Shown piece after piece: positions 43,653-55,998 of a stretch of DNA of 64,000 bases. A model generated the notes under the pieces. It was given only the letters and a program-made list of their open reading frames with translations. It had not been told where the DNA came from and made no database searches. The position numbers were made by a program, and so were the translations under genes. The stretch covers positions 531,096 to 595,095 of the forward strand of contig NW_004955467.1 of assembly GCF_000276665.1 (NCBI RefSeq), written 5' to 3'. This stretch comes from Chinchilla lanigera. Lineage: Eukaryota > Chordata > Mammalia > Rodentia > Chinchillidae. Within the stretch, counting starts at the first letter, position 1. Every line of letters starts with the position of its first letter.

Positions 43653-43934
43653 GCCAGGTTTCTAAAGGTGTGGCTGGTGACACTCCATTCCTGAGTCCCC
43701 ACTAGATAGGACCCGCAGGGCCTGCTCTGCCTCATCGCCCTTCCGGGGTCCAGCATGCAAGTCATTGGGAGCGGTAGGCTACAGAAGGCTGTGCGAAGGG
43801 CCGAGAGTCCCAGGGCGGTGACTGATTCTGAGGAACGAGTCTGAGGCAGCTCCTAGAGGAGGGTCCCTTTTACCAGGGCCTTGAAGCATGAGAATAAGAG
43901 AATTGCTTCCCACCGGAAAGGGCTGGCAGTGTGT

Positions 43935-44285
43935 TTGTGACTTAGTCACTTTCCTCACTGCTGGGACACGATACCTGACACCCTCGGTTTAAAGAAGCAG
44001 AGGTTTATTTTGGCTCACGTCTTTTAGTTCCGAGTTGGCTGGCTCCAAGGTAGGATGCATGGTGGAAGGGCCTCGGCAGAGGGAGGGCGGCTGTTCACGG
44101 CAGGAGGGTCAGGAAGCAAAGAGAGAAGGGAAGATCCAGGAAGAGAGATGCACCCTTCTAGATCACACCCCTGCAAACAGCAAGTCAGCTAAAGCACCCC
44201 CATAATTCAATCATTTTCCAAAAGCCCTGCCTCTGAGCACATGAGGCTCTTGGGAGATATTCTTGATCTAAAGCATAACAGTTTA
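43935..44285 (-). repeat. MaLR-like LTR
   Basis: Antisense pattern: GGGACACGATACCTGACACC, GAAGCAGAGGTTTATTTTGG, GGCGGCTGTTCACGGCAGGA, then AATTCAATCATTTTCC and GCCCTGCCTCTGAGCAC. Confidence 0.5.
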
Positions 44286-44367
44286 GGAGTGGGTTCAGAC
44301 TGCTTGGTGTAGGCCGGGTCAGGGGCACCCATGGTTACCCTGGACATATCTTCATCTTGAAGCTTTT

Positions 44368-44528
44368 GTTTTTTTTTTTTGGTCTTTTTGAGATAGGGTC
44401 TTGCTATGCACTTCAGGCTGGCCTTGAGCTCACTTTGTAGCCCAGGCTGGTCTCAAACTTGCAATGATCCTCCTGCCTCAGCCTCCCGAGTGCTGAGATT
44501 ACAGGCATGCGCCATCACGCCTGGCCAT
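44368..44528 (-). repeat. B1-like SINE
   Basis: Antisense. CATCTTGAAGCTTT and CATCTTGGAGCTTT (44351 and 44526) form the target duplication. Confidence 0.85.
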
Positions 44529-44734
44529 CTTGGAGCTTTAATCCTAAACCTTTAGCAAAGCAGCAGACCAGCCCTGGGCTGACAGGTGGCAGGTGTGGGA
44601 CAGAGGAGCAGCAGACCTGGAGGGGGCAGGATGCCACCCTCTTATCGGGAAGACTGTAGGTCTGCGGGAATCCGTGCTGCTGGAGAACTGGATTTAGAAA
44701 TGTTCTGCGTCCAAAAGAGGAGGCATTGTTTACC

Positions 44735-45088
44735 TTTTTTTTTTTTTCTCTGATACTGAGGGTTGAACCCAGGTCCATTGTGCAAAACTACATTCCCCAG
44801 CTCTTGTTTAATTCTTTATTTTGAGATGGGGGTCTCACTAAGTTACCCAGGCCACTTGCTATTCTTCTGCTTTAGCCTCCCAGAGTGCTGGGATTACAGG
44901 GGTATACCACCATACTGGGCTTTTTGCTTTGCTTTTTATTGTTCTGTTTTTATGATACAGGGTCTTGCTATGGCCTTGAACTCGCTGTGTAATCCAGGCT
45001 GGCCTCAAACTCAAGGTGATCTTTTTGACTCAGCCTCCTGATTCCTGGGACAACTGGAGTGTGCCCCCTTGCCTGGCCTTTGCTTAAA
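44735..45088 (-). repeat. Composite B1/ID SINE followed by a B1-like SINE
   Basis: 44735-44925 is an antisense composite (CTGATACTGAGGGTTGAACC, then TTTTGAGATGGGGGTCTCAC). 44940-45088 is a separate worn antisense B1-like copy. Confidence 0.6.
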
Positions 45089-46379
45089 TTTTTAACTATT
45101 AAGTCTCTAACCTGGAGGTTGGCTCTCACCCTTCATATGAACAAAATGAGACTCAGACTGTGGCTCAGGAGGCCAAGAGCCATCTCCCTTAAGTGGCCAT
45201 CTGGTGCCCCCACCTGTGCTGGCCCTGCCCCCAGTTACCAAGGTCCCTGGCTCTGAGCCCCACAAGCCACCTGAATGGGACAGCTTCTAACCTGGCTCCT
45301 TCCTAGTTGGGCCCTGGGGCTGGTCTGTGCCCCCTTGCAGGTCCTAGCTCAGCCAAATGGGCCCAGGCCAGCAGGACAGGCGCCTGCAGGGCCCCAGCCA
45401 ACCCCCCATCAAGCAGGGCACCTGAGCTCTGGCTTTGGAGACAGGGGTACCACAGTGCAGCGAGGTGGCCGGCCAGCTGGGAAGGCCACTGAAGGTCCGC
45501 ACAGGGCGGGCAGGAAAGTGGGCCTGGGCGTCAGGCTCAGCCCTGGGGTCACCGTACAGTGAGAATTTGGACGTAGATAAGATCTGGGACATTATTAATA
45601 TCGCAATTGGAATAATGACTGCTATTGTTATGCGACAGTCATCAATCGGGGGCATGTTAGAGCAAGTGTGAGCACAATACAGATGTGGCCCCAGTCCCAG
45701 CCTTCTGGCTGGGGAGCTCTGGGCAGGTGGTGCTGCACTGGGGCCTCAGTTTCCCCTCCACACAGGACCTGATCTTCTCTTCCCAGCCCTGGGCAGGCCC
45801 AGCCATGCCTGCCACAGGGAAGGGAGTCATAGCAGTGGCACCTGCCCACTGTCCTGGTCCATGCCAGTGCCACTTCAGTCCCAACCCTGGGTGGCCTGTC
45901 TGGTGTAGGATGTGGGAGGCTCAGGGCAGGTCCTCTGCCCAGTCCCTGCCAGGGCAGGCTCTGCCCAGCCTGTTGGGGAGAGCAGGCGTCTCCTCAGCTG
46001 GGCTGGGAGGGGCTCAACACCATTTGGTGGGAGGCTGGAAATGCTGGGAGATGAGAATGAGAGGGGCCCATGAGTGTCCAAGAAGGTGTGAAGGAGATGA
46101 GACAGACATATATCGGAGCCAGATCTTGAGTCTGGATGTTATGATTTTATGCTGAGAGCAATGGGGAGCCACATAAGGTTCCTGAAGGAAAAAGAGAGGG
46201 CATAAAGCATCAGATCCTCCTCTCACACCAGCAGGCTTTAGTCTAGTCAGGATTATTCTAGGAATCTCTGCAAGGAATTGCAGGAATTGGGAAGGGGAGA
46301 GGAAGGAGGAAAATTCAGAGCTAAGACTGTGTTGAAGAGGTGTGAAAGCGATGCTGTTGATCATGACTTGCTCAGAGGT

Positions 46380-46535
46380 AGCAATTTAATTTTGCCAATA
46401 GGGTAACGTCAGCATCTTCTGCTCACTTAACCCCAGAAGAAGTGCTGTCATTAAACTGAGGTTCAGAGAAGATAAGCAACTTGCCTAAGGTCACCCACAA
46501 ATAGTCGCCTGGCTCAGAGCCCACTGTAGAGGGCT
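46380..46535 (-). repeat. MIR relic
   Basis: Antisense: GAGGTTCAGAGAAGATAAGC and AACTTGCCTAAGGTCAC. Confidence 0.7.
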
Positions 46536-46724
46536 CTCCACATCTGGGGTGGGGGACTCCCTGGGTCTTACATGGAGTAAGGCAGTAAGATCCTCCCACC
46601 TGTACCTCAACCCCTACTCCAGGTCTCACCATGAGAGAGGCCTGGATCCAGGTGGTAGTGTGGGGCAGCAGGCAGGGGTGCTGGGCTGAGGTCGCCTCTC
46701 CTAGCTATGGGTCCTCTTTCCCAG

Positions 46725-46893
46725 CTATGGGGACCAGGTGCAGCATTTTAAGGTTCTGCGTGAGGCCTCAGGGAAGTACTTCCTGTGGGACGAGAAGTTC
46801 AACTCTCTGAATGAACTGGTCGACTTCTACCGCACCACCACCATTGCCAAGCGGAGGCAGGTCTTCCTGCGTGATGAGGAACCTCTGCTACAG
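46725..46893 (+). CDS. GRAP: GRAP coding exon 4
   Basis: 169 bases, second half of the SH2 domain ([33 protein letters not shown]). Ends in phase 0 after LLQ, before donor GTAGGT. The acceptor used is the CCCAG at 46721-46724: only this keeps the frame. A second AG 20 bases upstream sits in a duplicated AGCTATGGG. Confidence 0.97.
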
Positions 46894-48682
46894 GTAGGTG
46901 TGGGAGGGGCACAAGCCTCTGCCACCTCTGTATCTGTGTGCCCTACTCTGCTGCTATCAGAGGTAGGCCCAGCCCAAGCCCCAAGGCCATATCCCAGTAG
47001 GGGTGTAGTGGGACAAGAGGGATGGGCCAGGATCCGGAGGATGGAGGTGGGAGCCATCCTGCTGGGGCGAACCATTCTGACTTGTTCTCAGCTCCTAGTG
47101 GGTGGCACAGAGCAGGAGCTCAATATATGTCTGTTGAATGAATGAACAGATAGACATGTGCTATACCTACTGAGTACCACACCCCTTCTGGTCTCTGTGC
47201 TCTGGGATCCTGAGCAGTCCCACTATACAGATGAGGAAACTGAGGCTCCAAGTGATATGCTTTCCTCAAGGCTGAACGCCTAGAATGCTCCATCTTGGTT
47301 TCTGCTCCGCAACAAGAAGCTGGCTCAGCCAGGGTGTGGGGAGATGTGCACATCTGTGGGCACGGTCCTGGCTATGTGGGGGTCTGTGCACCCCTTGTCC
47401 TCACAATAACAGCAACTTGCTAGCATCCAGCCCTGTCATCAAGGGACCCCAAGGACCAGCTGTCACTCTCACTAAGACGATGACACTGGCCAGTGGGGTC
47501 ATGAGCCCTGACATGCTGTTTTTCCTGGAAAGGGAGGGTGAGACCTTGGGACACGTGAAGTTGGGCTGTGCAGGGAGGATGGGGAGCATGGCCATAGTCA
47601 AGGTCTTGGGAGTGGCTGTCATGTCCCCAAACGTCTTGTATGACCTGAGGGCTAGTTCAGCCCTTAGTTGGGCCTCAGTTTCCCCTGTGTCTTAACAGGA
47701 TGAGTCTGGGGGTGTGAACGCCAGGAAAATGAAACAAGGCCTCAGCAGGCTCCGTTGGTGGACTCTGCTTGGCAGGGCTTGTCACCCAGCCCTCTGTCCT
47801 GCTGCCCACTGCCTGGGGCAGTCCTGCCCCTGGAGAGTGGGAGGGAGCCAGGGTGGAGCTGAGGGGCCAGCGGAGCCTGCCCTGCACCCACATCCTTGCT
47901 CTGGCCTGAGCCCAAGGTCACCCATGCAGTGGAGTGACTGCAGAGCTGGCTCAGTCTCCTGAGACTTGCGACGCCTCCTCCTTCCGGGGCAGAGAACCGC
48001 TGATTACAGTGTCTCTTCTGATTCTATCACCATCCTGGATGGGACTCTGTAGGCTCAGAGCTGGGATCCTGCTGGGGCAGGTAGGGCCAGAGCGCTGGGT
48101 GCCACCATCCTGTCGCCGAGCACACGTGCCACAGAGAACCCCGCACACCTACTGCGCATGGGAGAGGAGCCAGCCCCACACAGGGGGGACGCTCTGAGGC
48201 CCTGCTTGGAGACAGACGGGGCTGCAGCCCAGCCTGACTACCCTGGGGCAGCACCAAGTGGGAACCATGTCCCCGGCCGTGGGCAACAGCGGGAAGCACA
48301 ACCCTTGGCTGCACAACCCTGTACAGTGGATGCAGCCCTCTCCTGCGGTCCATACCTGAGCCAGCTACCCTGGCTCCTGCACAGCTGGGGAAATGAGACC
48401 AGGAGAGCCAGACACCAACCAGGGTCCTACCGAAGGACTAGGACCTGGGTCCCCCGCAGCCCTCCTGTCTCTGCCAGGCTGCCAGGAGCCAGATGCTCTA
48501 TGAGAATGAAATAATGCAGGGCCCTGGGCAGTGCAAAGCCCATGGGACAGGGTGGTCACCCGTGTGGAATTGGTCGGGTGCAATGCTTCCCCAGGACTCC
48601 TCCCCACCCGAGTCGACCTCCTAGGGTCCTCCAGGTCTGGGGCTTCCAAAGCCACCCCACTAACTGCTTTCTCCCCTCGCAG
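46894..48682 (+). other. GRAP: GRAP intron 4
   Basis: 1.8 kb, phase 0, GTAGGT to CCCTCGCAG. Holds MIR/L2-like relics at 47085-47275, including CTCAATATATGTCTGTTGAA and CAGATGAGGAAACTGAGGCT. No other feature. Confidence 0.9.
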
Positions 48683-48868
48683 TCGCCCCGTGCCTGCTTC
48701 GCTCAGGCCCAGTTCGACTTCTTGGCCCAGGACCCTTCACAGCTCAGCTTCCGCCGCGGGGACATCATCGAGGTCCTGGAGCGCCCGGACCCGCACTGGT
48801 GGCGAGGTCGTTCCTGCGGGCGCGTGGGCTTCTTCCCGCGGAGCTACGTGCAGCCGGTGCACCTGTGA
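48683..48868 (+). CDS. GRAP: GRAP coding exon 5 (last)
   Basis: 61 codons and TGA. Encodes the C-terminal SH3 domain: CFAQAQFDF, PSQLSFRRGDIIEV, PHWWRGRSCGRVGFFPRSYV, ending QPVHL. The 3' UTR follows; no canonical AATAAA is evident in the next kilobase. Confidence 0.97.
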   Translation, partial: SPRACFAQAQFDFLAQDPSQLSFRRGDIIEVLERPDPHWWRGRSCGRVGFFPRSYVQPVHL

Positions 48869-50256
48869 GCGCTGCAGAGCCGCCGGGGCGAGCAAGAACT
48901 GCTGTCCGGACCAGGATGCGGACGTCCTGCCCGGGTTACAGCGAGCTCGGCGGAAAGTCTGAGACTGAACTTTGGGTCTGCACGGCCCGGGGACCCTTAG
49001 CAAAAACTTTGACCAGCCCCCATCGCCCAGAGCTGCGCGGTATTTAGTAGGCACGGCCAGGTGGTGCCAAGCTTGCGGCCTGGCCGCTCCCCATTGGCCC
49101 CAGCGGTGTGATGTCATGGGGCGGGCTCTCCGGAGGCCCCTCCCACCGCCGTCAAAGGCCTAATCCTGGGGAGCGCTGAGGACTGCGGCTCAACTCAGAG
49201 AATCGTGGGGTTCCTGGGTGGGCGCGCCTGAGCAGACAGCTTGCATAAAGGCCCTCGGCCTTTGGGGAGGGAGTTCACCTCCAAGGACCTAGACTTACCA
49301 GGGCCTGTGCTTCTCCGCAACCCCATGCCTGTGGGCTCCCCATGCCTCAGACCTCTGACCCCCACAGACACTTGAGGTGCGGCTGAGGCCGTGAGACCCG
49401 AACGCAGGGGGCGGTGGTGCAAAGGTGATGGCTCCGTTACTGTTTGCTGCTGGCATGGACAGCTATGGCAGGCAGACCCGGGCCCCGCGCGTGGGGAAAC
49501 CGAGCTGCTGGGGCTCTCCTTTCGTCCTGGCTCTACACAGACCAGGGTCTGGCCACTTGTGGGCAGACAGGGCAGTCCACAGGCCAGTGGGGTGTTGGGG
49601 CTAGAGCTGGATTTTGGTCGGCCAGCAGTGGGAAAAAAGGGACAGGCAGCCTAGGTAGAGGCCCGCCTTGAGTGAAGGTGGGACATCCAGATGGAAACAA
49701 ATGGACGCCTTCGGGAGCAGGAGGACAAAGTGGGATTTGGGAAGGGTTGGAATGCCAGGCACCTGGCAGAGGGATCTTGAACACGGTGCAAGAAAGCTCC
49801 CTGGCCCACCAGGAGACGGCAGGGTGGAAGAGGAGCCCATGAAGCTCCTGCAGCCCCGTTAGGAGGACCTGTGTTGTAGGTGTGTGGGGCTCCCCCTCTG
49901 TTCAGGGCTGGCCCAAGGCCCTTTGAGTACTGAGCCCTGGCAAATTCCACTGCTTCTACCACGGGCCTGTGTATTCAACATAAAAACCATGGAACCAATA
50001 TAACAATGTCCATCGCAAATCTCATTTTCTTCTGAACTATGATTTTTATGCTAATTTTGAAATAGTACGTTCTTTTTTCTCATTATCCCCCTAATTTTTC
50101 AGGGTCTTTTCTTTGCTGGCTCAGCCAATCAATGGGCACGGACCGGCTCTGTAGCTGTGAGGGGAGTCAGGCCTCCTCTGGGTCCAGTGTTCACTCTAGG
50201 GAGACAGTGTGGCCTAAGGACTCCAGGCTGCCTCCCTCCTGCCCAGAATGGCAGCA
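48869..50256. other. Shared 3' region of GRAP and SLC5A10
   Basis: 1,388 bases between the two stop codons, holding both 3' UTRs. No AATAAA is obvious on either strand; variant signals such as AATATA near 49995 may serve. 49965-50100 is an AT-rich island in otherwise GC-rich sequence. Overlapping 3' ends are possible. Confidence 0.5.
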
Positions 50257-50363
50257 TCAGGCAAAGTAGGCATAGAAGAAGATGTTGACGCACATGAGCA
50301 GGACAGCATTGAAGCCACACACACGGGCCCAGAAAAGGCGTTTGTGGGGTGTCTGGCTGTCAC
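50257..50363 (-). CDS. SLC5A10: SLC5A10 last coding exon
   Basis: Encodes [16 protein letters not shown] then the last transmembrane helix ([18 protein letters not shown]) and TGA at 50257-50259. Acceptor TCCCTCCAG. Ending in a C-terminal helix is typical of SGLT proteins. Confidence 0.95.
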
Positions 50364-50477
50364 CTGGAGGGAGGTGGGAGGGACAGATGAGGGATGCAAG
50401 GCTACCCCCCTGAACCCACTCTTGCAGCCCCAGCCTCAGGGTGGAGAGCTGGGGAGGGCTGAGGGTCACACAAGTAC

Positions 50478-50535
50478 CTGCTTTGACTCTCAGGGGCAGG
50501 TCCTGAGCCAGTGTCCACCAGGTAAGGTTCTCGAT
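50478..50535 (-). CDS. SLC5A10: SLC5A10 penultimate coding exon
   Basis: 58 bases encoding [20 protein letters not shown], with the NLTWWT motif. Acceptor GCCTTGCAG, donor GTACTT. The intron to the last exon is only 114 bases. Confidence 0.93.
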
Positions 50536-50777
50536 CTGCAAGGCATGTGAGGGATGGAGTGTGGTGGGACAGGGGGGTCCAGAGAGGGCCAGGGTCAGGA
50601 TGGAAAGAGGAAGCTGAGCTTGAAAGGGGACAGAAGTTACAGCAAGGCAGGGTTAGGGGTCAAAGACTAGAAAATTCTGGAGTTGGAGCGGGTCAGGGAT
50701 CAGGACAGGAGCAGAGTGAGAGAATGTTGGGATTTAGGTCAAGAAGCCTACAGGGTCAAAGGTCAGGGAAAGCTCAC

Positions 50778-50993
50778 CTGAACTTGCCGGGGGGGTGCAG
50801 TTAGCAGGCTTCCGGCGGCCACAACAGCACCCGTGAGCATAAAGAGGGCAATAGCAAAGTGCAGATAGTGGATGCTTCGGAGGATGGCCGGCCGTGTGTC
50901 TGGATCACCGCAGGGTGGAGCTGGGTGCAGGAATTCCAGGACCAGCCTTGTGGCACCCACCACCAGCCCAGCCATCAGGCCCCAGAAGGCTCC
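50778..50993 (-). CDS. SLC5A10: SLC5A10 internal exon
   Basis: 216 bases: [20 protein letters not shown], a loop with [10 protein letters not shown], and a further hydrophobic helix ([19 protein letters not shown]). Acceptor CTCCCCAG, donor GTGAGC. Confidence 0.95.
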
Positions 50994-51119
50994 CTGGGGA
51001 GGAAAGAGGCTAGCAGTGGCAGAAAGACAAGCCCCCACCCTCTCCTGAGGCATTGAGGGAAGGTCTGAGGGCACCATGACGTGTCCACAGGAGGAGGTGG
51101 AGAGCTCCTGGCTGCCCAC

Positions 51120-51288
51120 CTGTTCATTAGCACGCCGCCAGAAGATGCCCAGGATGAAGACTGCGGTCACTGGGGGGGCTAGGGAGCTGGTCACAGACTG
51201 CATGTAGATGAAAAGTTGTCCTCCGTTGGAGCCCTGCAGGATGGGGATCCATGCCACGCTCACACCAATGAGCACCACAATGACCAGC
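51120..51288 (-). CDS. SLC5A10: SLC5A10 internal exon
   Basis: 169 bases: [18 protein letters not shown], then [20 protein letters not shown] and FWRRANEQ, the conserved TM9-TM10 part of SGLTs. Acceptor GCCGACAG, donor GTGGGC. Confidence 0.95.
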
Positions 51289-54200
51289 CTGTCGGCGACA
51301 GTGGGTGGTGGGTGTCCAGAGACTCAGCCCTGCACCTTCCTCTGTCACTGAGATGTGCTCTCTTGCTTCTCTGTCCACTGCAGCCTCCTCTGGTTTACTC
51401 CACCAGTGAGTGCCTGCTGCTTCTGCTCAAGACCCTGGCAAAGCTCCCTGCTGCTGGTAGACTCAGTCTCTGACCCCCACCACTGCCTGCTTCTTGTCTC
51501 CCCTGCGATCTGCTGAGTTAGCCCTTGGAGTACCCTTGGGGGCTGCTCCCCTCCAAGGGACCTGTGCCAGCTCCATGTGCACATTTTCTTGGGTGTCTTC
51601 TTGTCTCCTGCCTATCTCCCTCTTCAGACTGGATACTCCAGGAGGGTAGGTATCTCCCACTTTAGTTCAACTCACAGAGGGTGCTCATTTCACATTTGGG
51701 GGCTGCAAATGACCTACTGCTCGCACTGGGCCACACTGAACTCTTGGTGGTTCTCTGAATACACCATGCTCTGGTGAGCTGTCAGGGCTTTGTAGGGACC
51801 GCAGCTGCGCACCTACCCCATCCACCCCCATCCACCTCAAGGTGATCACTGATTTAGGAGGGCAAGGTTTGGAGCCGGGTAGCTTGGGCTCCAAAAGGAG
51901 CCTGAGCCCTTCTGGCTCCCCTGCCTTACCTCTCTGAGAGGCTGAGCACCCCTCCACAGCGGGTGCCTCATTCCTCCCCTGGGTGCAGGGCCCTATGTTG
52001 AACAGGCCCTGGTGCCTGCCCAGCCCTTGGTCCAGCAAAGAAAACAGACCAGCCTAGCAGGGCTGTACTTCGGGAGCCCCAGGGGAAGCATCCATCTAGG
52101 GTGCTTCCAGGAGGAGGGGTCCTGGGGCCTTGAGAGGCTATAAGCTCAGGGGACAAGGCTGAGGTGGGTGTTCCATCTGCTCCTTTGTGGCTGAGCACCC
52201 CTTACCTCGTCCTGGGCCAGTTGGGGTTGTTATTCCCAGGGAGGGAGGTGGGGGCAGCTGCTGGAGCCCAGCCCCCTGGGGATGATGGAGGCTGTGTGCA
52301 GCAGGGCGGGCCCCTTCCCCTGGCTGCCCGCCTCCCTTTCCTCCCTTTCCTCACTTCCAGGCCTGAGGGAGAGGGTGGAGGAAGGAGGTGCCACACTGAT
52401 TAAGGCTAATTAACCCTTAGCCTGGCAGGCGGCGGGTTCTGCCTCTTCAAAGGCCCAGGCGGCCGCCATTACCTGCCCACCCCACCCTTCGAGACTAGAC
52501 TCAGCATCTCTGAGCTGGGGCCGTGGCCTCTGCAGCCAGCCTGGTTCAGCTGCCACCTGATTCAGCTGCCACCAGGTTGCTGAGGTCCCCCCAACCCAGA
52601 GACTGTGCCTTTTGCTGGAATGCCCTTCTTCCCAGCAACCCTTCTCAGCTCCAAGGAAGCCGGAAGAGCTGTGCCCTTCCAGCCTGTCCATCATGGCCCT
52701 GGCTGCTGCCCTGGTCGCGGGGAGCTCCTGTGGGGGTGGCCCAAGATCACTGAGTCTTTCATATTGTCCAGCGTGGCAGGATTCTGGGGAGGAGGGAAAG
52801 CAGGTAGCAGGGAGGAACAGGAGGAACAGAAGCTCTGAGGTGTGGGGCTTGGGGCTACAGAGATCAAGGGCCAAAGGTAGAGGTCATCACCCCACTTTCC
52901 CCCAGTGACAGCTCTTCTGGCTTCCTGATGAGACTGCTGCTGGGGTCACTGGCATGCCCCTACCCTGCCCTGCCTTCCACTCCAGGCTCCTGGGGAGAAC
53001 GCAGGCTGGCAGGGCTGGTGGTCAGGTGGGAAGCAGTAGGAAGGGCAGCCAAGGGTGTGGGTGAGGGTTGGTATCTGACAGGAGGAGTAACTACATCAGG
53101 ACCAGGGCCTCAGATGGGAGCAGGGCAGAAGCTGCTTCTGAGGGCACCAGAGGCATGGGCAGGCGTAAGGCCAGGCACGAGGCTGCCTGGGTCCCAGGTC
53201 GGGATGCTAGAGCATGGAGGGGATTAGCCAGGGACAACACCATGGCTAGAAAGGGGCAGGGCCCCTGGCACAGCAGCAGAGGACAGGTAGGGAGCTGGGA
53301 TTTCTAGCGGTCAGGGGCGCGTGCCCAGGATGCAGGGCAGGGAGCACCTACACAGAATGGCAGGAGGATCCTTGCTTGTGATGAGCTCACACTGCTGACT
53401 GGCGTGTCCTAACAGCACCCTTCCAACAGGAGCCTGGCTGTTTGCATCACCAAGACAACTACCTGGGGCTCTAGGGAGTCCCCACCCCAAAGCCAGAGGC
53501 TGTACAGTTGCGTTGGCTGAGCCAGCACTAGAAGGATGTGCCCTGCACCAGCAGAGTGGGGCCTGAGTGGCCTGGAGGGGAAGAGGTGGGCAGAACCTGG
53601 AGATGACCCAAGTGGATACTCTGGTACATGACCTCTACTATTCATGGCCAAGTTTACCTCTGTAGATGCCTGGGTACCCTGCCAGGTTTGGGCACAGAGG
53701 GTGGGACCACATACAGCCCTGTCCTCAGGGATTCGCCAGCCCTGTGGGGAGGAGTGTCCAGAGAGACATCTGGGCACACAGGAGAGAGAAAGGCTTATTC
53801 CTCGGTTGGGAGTATCAGGGAGGGCTACACAGAGAGGCCACTTGGGCTGAGTCAGTGAGTTGAGCAAGGAGGGTTATAAGCAGGGCCAAGAGGAAATTGG
53901 CAGGAGCTCAGTGGGGCAGAAGTACAGAGGCCAGTGAGCCCTGCAGCCTGTGTGGGGCCAGTCCTGCTGCGGGCTCAGGGGCCTCGGTGGGGCAGCAGGC
54001 TCAGATTGTAGGGCGGCAGAGCTCTGACACTGCGAGGACAGGGAGGGCTGATCCTAGCAGAGGGAACCTAGTTCAGGGTAAGGGCAGCATGTGAGAGAGG
54101 GCTACGGCCATGCAGGGCTGGACAGGAGAGCAGTTCAAGGGGTAGGATACATAGGCTCCTCCAGCTCCCTCTTCCCCTCATTTCTGGCATTCTCTTTTCT

Positions 54201-54314
54201 CTGGCAAATTCCTGTGCATCCCTCAAAGCCCACTTCCGGTGGGTGGGGCCTCATGGGGCTACAGGAGCCCATTACTCACCCACTCCCTGGGTTCCAGGCA
54301 TTCACCAACCATAC
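51289..54314 (-). other. SLC5A10: SLC5A10 intron
   Basis: 3.0 kb. L2-like relics are likely at 51370-51670, 52590-52700 and 54180-54240. 52390-52420 has paired TAAT/TTAA motifs. No missing coding exon: the flanking exons join directly (VGR|LVIVV). Long open frames here are not conserved-looking. Confidence 0.85.
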
Positions 54315-54465
54315 CTTCCCACCAGCAGCAGCTCCCGCTCGCCAGCGTGGAACCGCAGCTGCCTCCAGATGTCCATGGTAAAGAGTGTGCTGCTGCTGTT
54401 AAAGATGGAAGTCAGCGATGACATGAGGGCGGCCATCATCACTGCGATCATCAGCCCTCGCAGAC
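54315..54465 (-). CDS. SLC5A10: SLC5A10 internal exon (TM8)
   Basis: 151 bases: [45 protein letters not shown]. Contains the serine-rich TM8 sodium-site signature. Acceptor ACCCCAG, donor GTATGG. Confidence 0.95.
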
Positions 54466-55849
54466 CTGGGGTGAGGACCCGGACTTGTTGAGACCCTGCC
54501 TGGCCTTCGTCTGGCCTGCAGAGCCCCTCCTGCCTGTGCTCAACCATCTGAGACCCCACTGCTGTCACCTCCAGGGGCTCTACAACCATGTGCAAAGCCC
54601 TCTGTAAGGCAGAGCTGGAGAACGACAGAGGCTGAAGATGTTTGAGTGAGGAAGGTCCCAAAATAGTTGGCTGGGGAGGCCAGGGACAAGCTGTGGGGTT
54701 CAAGAATTCTTGGCCTGTGCATGCGGCCTGCTGCAGCACAGTTCTCAGCTGTAATTACCCAGTGTGTTGCTGTTATTACAGCCCTCTCATTTCCACAGAG
54801 CCTGGTGCTGACAGGGCACTTTCACACTGGCTTCATTGGAGGGAAAGATCACCAACCCCTTGGACAGACGAGGAAGTGGAAGCTCAGAGACAGCAAGAGG
54901 GCTGCAGGAAATTCACAGCAGGCCACAGGCAGAGCCTGGGGTGGGTGAGAAAGTTTGGGATGGGACCATTTGCTTGGCAGTCACACCCTGGGCAGGGTGC
55001 ATGCCTCATCCCCACGTGCAGGGACCTTGCCTCTGGAATTTCCCGCCACATCCTGTGCAGGGCAGGTCTCAGCAGGCACAGGGCAGCCCCTGGCCTGGGT
55101 CCGGCTCCGGAGCAGAGAGGTAGCTCCCATAGCTGGAGAAAAAAATTCACCCCAGCTCTTGCCTGCAAACCACTGCATGGTCCCTCACAGGGCTGCAGGC
55201 ATTATTGGCAAAGCTCCTGGGAGCCTAGGCCCCTGGCAGGCCTGAGGGAGGGGAGCCCTAAAGGAAGTGGAAAGACGCCTGTCTGCTGGCTCAGTGTGTG
55301 AGCTTTTCACCTCCCCTCTGCGAGCCTTTCTCTGAGTATGTCTCCAAAGACTCTCGCAATTTTTCTTCAGTGTTTGAGCATCTTCTCCATTGCAAAAGAC
55401 TCTGTGCTCAACTTTCCTTTCTCCCTTTGCCCTCGGATGAGCCTGACCTGGGCTCCCCTCCCCTGAAGTTCACCCTCAGAGGGGCCAGTTGTTGCCTGGC
55501 GGGGTTGCTTGGCCATGGTTCTGAATCTGTCTTGCTGTATGACTTTCAGATACCCCATGACCCCCTCTGTTTACTTGTCAGTAAACAGAGGAATATGGAG
55601 GATGCAGCCCAGAGGAGAAGGAGTTAAGCTATGGTTCCCTTCAAACACTTCTCTGCCCTTCTCGTCTTGCTCAGGGGGGTAGATTTATTCAGGGCTTCTT
55701 CCACCCATTTCTCAGACCAGGAGCTGTAGGCTTAGGGAGGGGCGGGGTGCAAGGGTCAGAGGGGTGTCAGTGCTAGGGTGTGGCAAGTCCCCTGCCCAGG
55801 ACAAAGGGAGGAGTCCCGAGGTGGGAGCCCACAGTGTGGTCAGGCTGTG

Positions 55850-55998
55850 CTCCAGGCAGCATCCCTGTGTCATTATGTTTAATCCCAGTGAGGAGGCTGA
55901 GGGGTGGTAGGTGTCATCATTTCCAGTTTACAGATGAGGACATGCCCCAAGTACCACCCCAGCGAGTGGCAGAGCCAGGCATGTTCGCAGGGATACTT
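55850..55998 (-). repeat. MIR relic
   Basis: Antisense: GTGTCATCATTTCCAGTTTA, CAGATGAGGACATG, and GAGTGGCAGAGCCAGGCATG. Confidence 0.7.

Noticed and set aside
52395..52420. HNF1-like site (TTAAGGCTAATTAACC) that might serve kidney expression of SLC5A10
   Set aside because: Only one good half-site, located far down the gene in an intron; too weak to call.
52410..52874. 154-codon minus-strand frame in the SLC5A10 intron
   Set aside because: The flanking exons already join without loss of transporter sequence, and the translation has no transporter character.
54642..55301. 219-codon plus-strand frame
   Set aside because: Lies in an SLC5A10 intron over a MIR relic, resembles no protein and lacks exon borders.
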